DNA from: Caprimulgus europaeus | Taxonomy: Eukaryota > Chordata > Aves > Caprimulgiformes > Caprimulgidae | Length of the DNA: 64,000 nucleotides | NCBI GenBank assembly: GCA_907165065.1 | Contig: OU015539.1 | Location: 13,298,816-13,362,815, forward strand | Direction of reading: 5' to 3' | Shown: in pieces, positions 55,301 to 64,000 of the stretch | Layout: each line of letters opens with the position of its first letter | Position numbering within the stretch: position 1 is the stretch's first letter | The notes under the pieces: generated by a model | Database searches by the model: none | What the model saw: the letters and a program-made list of their open reading frames with translations, nothing else | Told to the model about the DNA's origin: nothing | Program-made: the position numbers and the translations under genes

Positions 55301-58199
55301 CAAACCAACCTCTGTACTTTCTGGTGTAGCTTTGCTTTAAAACAGAGAAAAAACAGCACCTCCCCTTATACGCTCCTCCCTCCCCCAAGGAATGCACACA
55401 GTGTTCCTCTCCATTCACATACACCACTGAAGCTGAATCAAACCGCACACGGCATTTTCCTTACGCACAGTTCCAAGCTTGCTTTTCCAGAGGGCACTCT
55501 ACAATTCAGGCAGCAGGAACGTCCCCTTTTCCTGCCTTCTGGGAGCTAAGCTACAAAAAACTTCTTTTGCTGTTTGCAATCGCCAGCCATCTCTACCCGA
55601 GTACAGATCTATCAGTGTTTACCTTGCTCTTTAATGAGTGATCTCTCTTTTTAGAAACTGTCATCAAAAAAGGACACTGAATTGTTTCCCCAACCTGAAT
55701 GAAGTATAGCTACTGGAGCTACCCAGCAGGCCCACTATTCCCAGCTCAGTTTTGTTCACAATCCAGGAGAACAGAACTTATTAAGCAGGCTGGCTCATCA
55801 AGCCCAGAGCTGGAGAACAAAGGACAAGAGGAGAGAGACAGAGAAACCCGTACAAGCAGGACTATTTCCTTTTATTGTATATAGGGGTTTTTTCCTATTG
55901 TCCAAATGGAACATTTTCTTACAATAAATTTAAAAATAAGAATAAAAAGCACCAACACAGATTCACCCCCATCCTGGCAGTTTTTCTCTTGCTGCCTAAT
56001 TCCAGCCAGGGAACCAGCAGAGGCCGCTGAAGACCGTCTATCGCTCTGCAGAACTGCCGGATGGGACAGCTTCCCTACCCTCACGTTTCAACGCTACAGC
56101 CAGTTCTAGCACTTTTCTTCCACTTCTCAATTTCATAGCTGTTCTTCCAGCCGCACAAATTACCTCAATGAAGTCTAGTCCCCTCAAGGGCAACTCCTAA
56201 TGGAATTCTAGTAACCATTCATAACCTACAGATTGCTGCACATGGTGCCTCTCAAGATTCAACCAAACTAAAGCCTTACCCGTTGCTGTGGAATCACTCC
56301 AGGTTTCTTTCCCTAAAAGTTTTTCCATGACATTTTACAGCGCACAGAGTCCTTTTACACCTTGCCAGAGACTACCCTCAAATTTGCTAATGATGATGTA
56401 AATGTCTTCACTTTCAGTGTGTGAAGTTCTCATGTGATCTCAACCACTTAATTTTTATTCCTTTTCAGGAAATCCACACAACTCGATCTGGTTATCCACA
56501 GCAATGATAGAGTGAAGCACTTCACAGGCCAGCTCCTCATAGGTGGCTCTCCTACCAGTTTATATACTTACTTATACACTAATTGAGACCTTTTATCTAA
56601 GAACAGGTTCAAAAATCACAAATAATAATCTACATTGAAGATCTCATAATGAGGGACATCACTGCTCTTACTCACAGCAGTCGAGTGCTCCAGTATCTTT
56701 TGCTTCTACAGCAATAACCATAACGGAAAACAGAACAAGAAAAAATATAATAATTTGTATTTACAGTGGGCCATGAAATGCACACAGTAAGTAGTGCTTT
56801 AGCCCACCAAAACAGCTACAGTGACTAATAGAAACAGTCTTCTACATCCTAGTAAGAGAGGGGAACACAGGAGTTTCTACAGGGTAGAAGAAAGCTGTTG
56901 ATTAAATTTATTAATGAGGTTATAAAACCATCTTCTTGGATAATTGAAAGGACTGAACTCAATAAGCCAGATGGCCTCTTTCCCTTTAGGCTTCTGTGAT
57001 TAAATAATCATTAATTGAGTATCATCTGTAGCCCACACCAGGTGAATCTGAGCTCTTGTATGGTTTTCAGTCACATGGTATCTGAACGTACATGTTTGGC
57101 ACAGCACAGTCAAAGTTGCAAAGACAGACTTCAATTTGGTGTTCACCGACTTCTGTGTTCTTTGCTCTTTTACCATTTCCAAATACTCGAAACACGTATC
57201 ATGAGTATTTCCTACATACAGTAAAAGCCAAATAAAAAAATAAAGAATAACAGTTGCAAACAGTTACAGACTATTGCTATGAATAATGGCAATCTCATAA
57301 AAAGTTTTGTTTCTTGCACATCCAAGGCAACTTGAACTAAAAACAGATTACGGTTCACTTCAGAGATCTAAGTGCTGATTTCCACTTTTTTGTTCTTAAT
57401 TTTAGGCTACAGTTTGAATGCAATATTACCTTTGAGATGTGCAATATTATTGCAGCATTCTAAAACAACCTCAGTAGCAGCAGTACACTTTTAACATACT
57501 TTACACAAGCCAGTTAGGTATCTAATACTGGAAGAATGGTTCCTTTCATACAACTACTCATTTCAATCTTTAAAGCTATAAGGAGGTAGTTAAAAATGCA
57601 GACATGCACTGTTTCTCCATCAGTCACTATATTCCCTGCATGTCACATCTCCTTCCCCAAAAAGAGTCTGATAACCACACAGAGAACTAACCACCTCACA
57701 GCAGCAACCCAACTACCAGAAACAAACCAGAGTTAAAAAAAAAAGTAGTGCAAGCTGTTCTCGGCACTCAAGGTCAGAAAACTCAACATCCATAATACCT
57801 TTCAGCAAAGAAACACCCGCTCCTATGATCATGCCTAAATCAATATTCGTCTTAAAAAAGATCAAAGGTTGGCATACTAAGCAAATTAAACACTCAATTT
57901 TTTTGGTAAAAAATTTAAAAAGTCAAATTGCTCAATTTCCACATTTTTGTCACTCAAAGAAAAGAGTGATGAAAAAAGTCTAACAGTTCACAGCCAACGC
58001 TGACCAAATTGCAACCTTTCAGAACTGGTATCTATATTGAATATAGCCGATTATGTCATATCTTTGATTAAGAGTAACAAAGACATGGAGGCTATGTATG
58101 TAAAAAGACCTAAAATTGTATAAAAAGTTATCCCATTTTCTTCTTAGGACAAGCTATTTAAATTGCAAATAAGCCACCGAAGAAACAGCGAGATTTTAC
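52357..58199. other. Intron segment without genes between the CR1 and the old LINEs
   Basis: AT-rich intron with a 13-A run at 53097-53109 and, near 56920-57004, the possible LINE tail. No reading frame longer than about 75 codons and no exon seen. Confidence 0.65.
56920..57004 (+). mobile_element. Possible LINE (CR1/L3-type) 3' tail relic
   Basis: The sequence runs GGACTGAACTCAATAAGCCA, then GATGGCCTCTTTCCCTTT and CTTCTGTGATT. It follows the order of the classic CR1/L3 3' end (a GGACTAGATGACCTC-like part, a CCCTTCCA-like part, then TCTATGATT) with many changes. No coding part is visible before it. The call rests on resemblance only. Confidence 0.4.
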
Positions 58200-59045
58200 C
58201 AAAACTACCAAATGGAGATCCAGAAAAGTGAGCTTATACATCATTTATTCAATGTTTTATTTAGTGATTTTACAAGGAAAGGGAGGACTGTACTAATAGG
58301 GTTTGCCACTATCAAGAAAACCTGAAGAATAATCAGAACAGAGAAAATCATTCAGGAAGATGTAGATGTACAGAAATGGGAAGAACTAGAATGTAGCTTC
58401 ATACCTGGCTTCCTAATATAAATTACAGTTTTAAAACTTCAAGAAGCAAAGGAAAAGAAAGATCTGGATGTATCAGTCAATTGGCAGGATTTGCATGTGC
58501 AGTCAGAGTGGGTGTCTTCCCCAAATAGGCAAACAAGCTAAAATGCAGAAAGCTGAGAAATTCTGAGAGCAAAGAAAGCACTTCTGCTGTTTGAGAGGCT
58601 CACAAAAGCTCATTCCAGTGTACGATTCTGTAGAACAAAGATGACTTCATATTGCAAGAGGTGCAGAGAACAACTACAGGACAATCAAACAGATGGAGAG
58701 CCCTTTTTAAAGAGCTGGACAAAGAACCCAGCTTATTTAGTTGAGCAAAACAAGACTAAAAGGGAATGTGATTTCATACAAACATCTCGAGTAAATAACC
58801 AAAGGGAAAATAGTCCTCCTCAAACCACAGGACAGCTGCTTAACTACAGAACAGCACTGACACACACACACACAATAAAAAAAATTATAAACCAGAGCAC
58901 GCTCATTTGGAAAGCTTCTATCTACCAGAAGTGGAGTTCTGTCAATTTTCAAACTCCCACTGTGTGGAAAGGGGAGAAAAACTTATCTGGTTTTGATATT
59001 AAGCTTGACCAGCTTACAAACCTTTGTTTTACTCTATGATGTTTC
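58200..59045 (+). mobile_element. Decayed CR1/L3-like LINE fragment A (RT palm end to C-terminal region)
   Basis: This is an old non-LTR retrotransposon remnant, recognised by short translated blocks in order along the plus strand. Near 58260-58310 there is a SDFTRKG-like segment and a damaged version of the FADD catalytic box. IIQEDVD follows near 58345-58370. KKDLDVSV is at about 58455-58478, matching the usual EKDLGVLVD block. Near 58708-58770 a degraded counterpart of the KEL..LFSL.KRRLRGDLI block is legible at DNA level (TTATTTAGTTGAGCAAAACA). Frameshifts and stops interrupt it. A (CA)7 microsatellite lies inside. The last 200 bases are assigned only by position and weak likeness. The clade is inferred from memory of CR1/L3 consensus sequences. 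Confidence 0.6.
58861..58874 (+). repeat. (CA)7 microsatellite
   Basis: Seven CA dinucleotides inside the decayed LINE fragment A, continued by CAATAAAA. Confidence 0.9.
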
Positions 59046-59049
59046 AAGG

Positions 59050-60200
59050 TTGTCCATGGTATTGAAGGAAGAAATAAAGATATGGAAGTAAATGGACATA
59101 GATTAATTTTTAAAATATTTTTAGGTCAAAGACAGCTCACATCCAATGTTTTATCTAACACTTTAATTACTACAGAAATCAGCTATGTAAGTAGAGTTAG
59201 CCTACATACATTTAAATAAACTGTTTGATACTGTCCCACATGAAATTATTTAAAACAGAAATAATACTTAGTAATACTTTAATTTCAGTAAAGAAATTAT
59301 ACTTAAATATTTAAAACAGAAAAAAGACTTAAAAGATACATAATTAAACTAACCAAAGAGGGAAAAAATACCATAGGTTGTATTAAAAGTGGAAATTATC
59401 AAAAGAGAGAGGGGTTACTCGTAGCACTTCTCCTGACACTTCAATAAAATAGTAGCCAAGGAGTGAGAACATGCTCATGACATTACCGTGGATGACATCA
59501 GACTGGAAACTGTCACCAGTACAAAAACAACTGGGTAGTTAATACAGAAGAGTTCATGTTTTTTGTGAGCTGGAATGCCAGAAATGGAATTTAATAGTGC
59601 AACATGTGAAACCATGCATTTAGGGACCAGTAACCTTTCCTGTAAGCTGAGGACTCCTCATGTGGAAGCAACATGGGAGGAATGAACAGAGCAGTGACGT
59701 ACAGAAATCCTTGTCTAAGGATGCTGATGTTTCCATGAGCACAAGGGAAGCTCAATATGTTCACAGAAGAAAAACTGAGAAATTCCACTTGGCACAGGAA
59801 GCCTCTGAGCTGAAAACAGAGAGGTTAGAGCAGCGCTGGGAGCAGTATCCCTGCTGACAAGGATACTATATCAGGTGAATCTTTGCTGAAGCAGTGCAGA
59901 TGAACAGATTTATGTCAAAAAATTGCTGTTGCTCCTCACAAAACTTTACCTGGCTGAAGAGGTCAAGTTTATCCAGTTGTTCTGTAAAATACACACTCCA
60001 CTGCATATTTCTTTTCCTGCAGCAATTCCAGCTTAAGCTAAATAGTACTATTAGCACAAGTTATGACAATGCACTGCACACAACTATAATTTAACAGATC
60101 AGATATTAAAAGTTTTGGAATTGCCTGACAAGACATGAGAATGGTCTTCCAAACAGAGCAGCTGGGAAAAGGAATCTAAGCTGTTCTAAAATTGCACCAA
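59050..60200 (+). mobile_element. Decayed CR1/L3-like LINE fragment B (RT core onward)
   Basis: A second LINE relic on the same strand begins again at the reverse-transcriptase core. FDTVPHEII is encoded at 59224-59250, a typical CR1-type RT motif. A damaged FADDTKL-like stretch is near 59484-59510. MEFNSATCETMHLGTSN is encoded at 59584-59634, matching the MEFN..KCEVMHLG block that follows the catalytic box. Beyond 59640 the likeness fades, and the right edge near 60200 is an estimate. Because fragment A already covers the part of the element after FADD, this is a separate copy, or a rearranged one, rather than its continuation. Confidence 0.65.
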
Positions 60201-61199
60201 TAAGCTTGTGGAAAGGACAGAAAAACACACAGATCTATTCCTAGAAAGAAGAAATAAGTTTGTGTTGATGCATCTCTATAAATGATCTGTTTACACTACA
60301 TTTACAGACTGTACAGTTGTATTTTAGATTTCCACTGTCTTTTTCCTTCTTTGCAGAAGAAAAAAGGATATTTCAGGATAAACTGGAATTTTATTTAACA
60401 AACATCCTACCATTTCAGGTATTCATGATGCCTTCAGTCAATTCCTCCTTTACTTGACCCAGAATGGTTCTGAAGTTTGATCTTTACTAAAAGTGGCCCC
60501 CAGTTTGCCAAAGGTTGTGGGGGTACGCTCTGCAGGCATTTCAAAACTAGGCACCTGTGACACAGTCAGCAGCAGTTACAATGGACTGTACTTAATGACC
60601 TGGGTTAACCATTCCAGTCAGGCACTGAGCAATAAGGCAATATGAGTGTTTTCCAGTCCTTTTCTATTAGTTTCATTGAATTTGTCATACATTCAGATTT
60701 CCAAAGGAAAATCCAAAGACATCATAAGTGACACACGACTTCATATCCAGGGTGTACCAGTTTTACTGATTTGATTAAACCTCTACTTTTACATCAGTGT
60801 TCATGTTTGTAAAAGCCTTATATATGCAATGTTTGAAAGAAGGTCTCTTAATTATCCTATTTTACTGCAACAAGCTTGCATCTTACAGAATAAAAGAGCC
60901 TTAACAAGCAGCATATCTCAAGTTTTTAGCTGTTCTCTGAATAAAATATACTACATGGAAGATACAATGGCCACCACCAGGCAGGTAAGGCAAGTTCATC
61001 CGTTCAAGCCCCGTCAGAAACACTGAAAGCCTTTCGACTGCAAAACTTCCCAGTGCTGCATCCACAGCCCCGAGCCACTGAAAATAAAACCAACCATCCA
61101 CCTTCAACCATGACCGGCGCCCAGCAGCGCAACGCTCCACCTGCCACAAACCGCACTTTAAACACCAGGAAGGGGGGGTGAGGGGAACAACAACACAAA
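60201..61199. other. Start of intron 3 outside the CpG island
   Basis: Transition from AT-rich intron to the CpG island. No exon, repeat or regulatory site that I can name. Confidence 0.6.
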
Positions 61200-61513
61200 A
61201 AAAACAACAAAAACCAAGAGCCGCCTCCGGGGAAACCTGTTGCCAGCGCGAGAGCGCGGCGGGCGGGGGGATCCCGCATCCCGCCGCGCCCGGCAGCCAA
61301 CTTTCCCCACCCGCCGCCGAAACCGCACACCGCGCTGCCGCTTTCCATCGCGTCCATCGTTAATTAAATCGGCGGAGCTGCCGGGGTGGGAAGAGGGGAG
61401 AAGAGGTAGAAGCTGCCCGGCGCCCGCCCACCCACCCTTCCCGCCTGAGGCGTCCCCGCGGCCGGGGCCATGGCGGCCTGAGGGCGGCGCGGGGCAGGGC
61501 GGTCAGTACTCAC

Positions 61514-61571
61514 TCGATGAAGTAGCTGGCGCCCTCCTCCGAGAAGCCCTCCTCCCATCCGCGGGGCAGGT
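61514..61571 (-). CDS. PLEKHA7: PLEKHA7 coding exon 3 (first half of WW domain 2)
   Basis: This 58-bp exon has acceptor TTGCAG (ending at 61572) and donor GTGAGT from 61513. It completes Asp54 and reads LPRGWEEGFSEEGASYFI, ending GA of the next Asp or Glu codon. It is the first half of the second WW domain (Trp59). In the family this is followed by a His-Asn-Gln-Gln stretch and the rest of the domain. Like exon 1, it ends ATC GA in phase 2 at the same point of the WW fold. Intron 2 (61572-61730) is 159 bp. The next exon was not found, so WW2 is incomplete here and the PH and coiled-coil regions lie beyond the left edge. Confidence 0.93.
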
Positions 61572-61730
61572 CTGCAAGGGAGGGGGAGACAGGAAGAAAG
61601 AGAGTGGGGAAGGGGTATAAGGACGTGAGGGCTGCGCCCGCGGCCCGAGGTGCCTCCCTGGCCGGGGGGGCTGAGGAGGGGGAGCGGAGCGGCCGTTACC
61701 GCGCGCGGGCAGCCGCCCCCCGGCACCCAC

Positions 61731-61807
61731 CTGAGCGGATCATGTGGCCGGAGTTGACGGGCTCCCCGGTGCGAGGATGCAGCCAAGTGGTGCTGCGGGT
61801 CAGGTCG
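61731..61807 (-). CDS. PLEKHA7: PLEKHA7 coding exon 2 (second half of WW domain 1 and linker)
   Basis: This 77-bp exon is preceded by a pyrimidine-rich CCCTCCCAG acceptor (61810-61808) and followed by a GTGGGT donor from 61730. Its first base completes Asp28. It then encodes DLTRSTTWLHPRTGEP followed by VNSGHMIRS. Trp36 lies 22 residues after Trp14, with Pro39 after it, which is the standard WW-domain spacing. Against the human protein as I remember it, the TTWLHPRTGEP and VNSGHMIRS blocks are identical and the preceding loop (DDLTRS here) differs. The last base G joins exon 3 to make Asp54. Intron 1 (61808-61940) is 133 bp and very GC-rich, close to the minimum size for a vertebrate intron. 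Confidence 0.95.
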
Positions 61808-61940
61808 CTGGGAGGGAGAAGCGGAAAACATGCACCTGTTAGCGACTGCGGGAGGGCGGGCGGGCAACGGCGGGAGCGGGGCCACCCTCCGTCCCCGCAC
61901 CCCTTCCCCCGGCGCCCCCCGCCCGCCGGCGCCCCCTTAC

Positions 61941-62023
61941 TCGATGAAGAAGACTCGCCCGTCCCTGCAGACGCCGTAGGACCAGTGCTCAGGTAGAGTG
62001 TCCCGCCCCACCGCCGCCGCCAT
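61941..62023 (-). CDS. PLEKHA7: PLEKHA7 coding exon 1 (N-terminus, first half of WW domain 1)
   Basis: PLEKHA7 is a cytoplasmic adaptor of the zonula adherens that binds p120-catenin and links it to microtubule minus ends (known for the family). Seen here: ATG at 62023 in a strong context (A at -3, G at +4), giving MAAAVGRDTLPEHW, then SYGVCRDGRVFFI, and ending ATC GA before a GTAAGG donor at 61940. Residues 10-27 form the first half of a WW domain, with its first Trp at residue 14. The match to the vertebrate PLEKHA7 N-terminus as I remember it is almost word for word, and closer than to PLEKHA5. The reading frame is open upstream to about 62125 but without an ATG, so 62023 is the first ATG in this frame. 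The exon ends in phase 2, and the next exon supplies the third base of Asp28. The 5' UTR extends into the CpG island; its start cannot be fixed. Confidence 0.95.
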
Positions 62024-62559
62024 GTTCGCCGTGCGCGCAGCCAGCCAGCCGGCCGGGGAGGGGGTGCAGGCGGGCGGGCGGCCGGCACTCGGCGCCCAGC
62101 GCCCGGCACTGCTCGGCAGCGCCACCGCGGCCGCCGGAGGCGCGGCGCCCCGGCGCGGGCGAGGGGCGACACCTCCCGCCCGTCGGGAGGCTGGCGCCGG
62201 CCCCGGGAAAGCCGCGGAGCGCCCGCGGGAGAAGGAGGGGGCGCGGCGGGAGCCTGAGGCGGTGCCGGCCGCCTTTGTCCGCCGCTGCTCCGCGCGCGCC
62301 CCCTCACCCTCACGTCCCGCGCGCGCCGGTGGCCTCGTCCCCTCACGGCTCGGGGAGCGTTCCCGCCCTCACCCCCGAGTGGCCGGACACTGAGGGGGGA
62401 GCAGGGCGGCTGCCTCGGAATCGAGCAGCCCTACCGCGCGGGCAGGAACGGCTTTGGGCTCCGGCGGGGAGGGTGCGCATCCTGGACCACCCTCGGGAAG
62501 GGGCCGGGTGAACCTCCCGCTCCGGTCTCGGGTCATGGCGACCGTCCTGAAGGTGTCAA

Positions 62560-64000
62560 AAGGGAGGATGAGGGCAGGTGTGATTGCACTTGGCTTCCTC
62601 CTGTCCCGGGACACACTCTCACCGATGGTGGAAGGTGAGGAGAGAAAGGCTGGAGGGACGTCGAACCTCAGGTATGAGGGACGATGGCTGCAAGGGTAAA
62701 GGATAGCAGAGAGTCAGGGACAGTCAGTTGACAAAGTGGAGCTGTTACCAGCATCACAAGGGACCTGTGCCAATCCCTATATTCATCAATGACCTAGAAA
62801 AGGGAGAGTGGTAACATGAGAGAGCCAGCTCGATGAATTTAAGGGACGTGTTAATCCCTCTCAGCCCAGGCCTGTGACATTCAGATCTCTGCCAGTGCTG
62901 GTGTGTGGGGAAGCTACAACTGAGGATGGAGTTAAGTGCTCCAAGCAAAACTGCAGCCACTGGAGAAAATGGCTTAGGAAGGGAGTGGATGGGACAGGGA
63001 AGGGCTGGGCTGCCATACACTGCTTCTTCCTCTGGTCCTCTATGCCAGCCAGCCAGCCGAGCAATGATGGCTCCTGCAGAGCTGTCCCAGCCTGCCCTGT
63101 GGCTTGGCATAGTGGCAACTGCAGCAGAAGAGGGGACAGAGAACCAAGGGGGGGTGAGGAAATCTGCACCTGCTTCTTCCAACAAGGGCAGCAGTGCTAG
63201 AGCCAAGCATGGCTCTCTGGGTTTTTTGCTGTTCTCATACTGGCAAGAGAGAAGGATCAGAAAGCCAGGAAACTGGATGTTTGCTAGCTTGGGATAGGAG
63301 TGTTAAATAAGGGAAAGACAGGCTGCAAAGAGGGATGAGAAAGGGTAGATGGGCTTGACTGGGAGCAGGTGTGAAAAAAAAAAAAACCAAACCCAGAGAA
63401 CAACCGAGGACATGTCTGAGGGGAAAAGGGAGAACCCATGCAGAAGGGAGGGTGTAAGAGGGAAGAGTGCTGTGGTACAGGGCAAATAATGCATGTATGC
63501 TTTTTCTTTTCCTAAATCACCAAGAGACATCATTGGAATAAGGTAGGAGGCAAGAGAAGCAGCAGCAAGGGGAAGAGAGAGGTCTTTGCTCTATTTCACA
63601 GGAGTTTCAGACAACATGCAGGTATGGTACATCAGGATGGCATTGACTGTTGGAAAAGAAGACACTATGCTAGACCAAGAATGGTCATGACTGTGGGACA
63701 CATCACAGGCTAAATGTTGGAAAGTGGTTTGATTTCAGTTGCACATGAGAAAGCGTGGGCTTGAAATCAAGACTTTGGTGGGGGTTTTGTGGAAGTCTAG
63801 CAGAGTCTTACACCTGCAGAACTATTGCTAACTTCTGTAAACTCATTTCCCTGATATTACACCATCAAAAACTCTTCCTCAATATTGTCATCATCCAACA
63901 ATTCACAGAATTTTAATTTATCCACAATTAAAAAGCAGGAGAGAGTGTCTTCTAGCCCTTTACACTAAGTCAGAATTTTGATTAAAACTTCTAAAATTAA
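62560..64000. other. Flanking DNA upstream of PLEKHA7
   Basis: Purine- and G-rich sequence on the plus strand (many GGGA, GAGG and AGGG words), with the CR1 relic at 62740-62815 and a 13-A run at 63374-63386. Reading frames up to 150 codons on either strand match nothing. A divergent non-coding transcript from the shared CpG island is possible. No neighbouring gene is recognisable. Confidence 0.55.
62740..62815 (+). mobile_element. Short CR1 ORF2 relic upstream of the PLEKHA7 promoter
   Basis: The stretch GGGACCTGTGCCAATCCC, then a frame encoding PIFINDLEKGEW (62776-62811), matches the CR1 reverse-transcriptase region GSVLGPVLFNIFINDLEEG with a small deletion between the halves. Nothing recognisable remains of the rest of the element on either side, so the edges are uncertain. 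It is an inactive fragment lying about 0.75 kb upstream of the start codon. Confidence 0.6.

Larger units (their letters stand above)
1..61513 (-). other. PLEKHA7: PLEKHA7 intron 3 (partial, at least 61.5 kb)
   Basis: From the exon 3 donor to the left edge there is no exon I can recognise. I looked on the minus strand for an acceptor followed by the second half of WW2 (His-Asn-Gln-Gln, then His-Pro-Val-Thr-Gly) and for the PH-domain blocks (SFGKR, GWLHKQD, RRWFVL), and found none. The sequence is AT-rich, with short chance reading frames and scattered homopolymers. The claim that this is one intron rests on the absence of exons seen by eye, so a small exon could have been missed. Confidence 0.75.
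61200..62560 (-). promoter_or_regulatory. PLEKHA7: CpG island and TATA-less promoter of PLEKHA7
   Basis: This block is dense in CG dinucleotides and GC-box-like runs (for example GGCGGGCGGGCGG near 62068-62082), in sharp contrast to the AT-rich flanks. It contains exons 1-3, introns 1-2 and the beginning of intron 3. I see no TATA box upstream of the start codon. A housekeeping-type promoter with dispersed start sites between about 62040 and 62350 is the likely arrangement (inference). Many long overlapping reading frames on both strands here are by-products of the high GC content, which makes stop codons rare. Confidence 0.85.

Noticed and set aside
61696-62346. Long open frames (up to 216 codons) on both strands of the CpG island
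   Set aside because: They overlap the real PLEKHA7 exons in several frames, have no family likeness and are made of Arg, Pro, Gly and Ala, as expected from GC-rich DNA with few stops. Parts of the 216-codon frame are read from exons 1-2, but the frame as a whole runs through introns.
62454-62699. Possible divergent coding exon upstream of PLEKHA7
   Set aside because: The frame resembles nothing. A GGTGAG donor-like word near 62633 is not enough to call an exon.
1-64000. CRISPR arrays, operons, tRNA or rRNA genes
   Set aside because: No regularly spaced repeats, tRNA cloverleaf or rRNA likeness was seen, and the window is vertebrate.

Overview
The window looks like a piece of a bird genome. 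It is AT-rich, intron-like sequence with few repeats. The only clear young transposon is a 5'-truncated CR1 LINE with the typical avian 3' end, and one CpG island lies near the right edge. The species cannot be named from the sequence.

The only gene I can support is the 5' end of PLEKHA7, a junctional adaptor with WW and PH domains, on the minus strand. Its start codon is at 62023. Coding exons 1 to 3 lie within 510 bp inside the CpG island (62023-61941, 61807-61731, 61571-61514). They encode about 72 residues covering the first WW domain and the start of the second. Introns 1 and 2 are only 133 and 159 bp. Everything left of 61513 reads as intron 3, which runs beyond the left edge and so is at least 61.5 kb. 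I found no further PLEKHA7 exon, although short exons could be missed by eye.

Within the intron there are: an isolated plus-strand (antisense) coding-like segment at 32814-33043 with good splice-like borders and one in-frame stop; a truncated CR1 at 52101-52356; two old, decayed CR1/L3-like LINE fragments at 58200-60200; a probable LINE 3' tail near 56920-57004; several perfect palindromes or hairpins; short tandem duplications; and many homopolymer A runs biased to the plus strand. To the right of the CpG island, 62560-64000 is G- and purine-rich flanking DNA with another small CR1 relic about 0.75 kb upstream of the start codon.

I see no operon, CRISPR array, tRNA, rRNA or new multi-gene system. 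The observations most worth a second look are the antisense coding-like segment, the matching intron positions in the two WW domains, and the base-composition change at the promoter.
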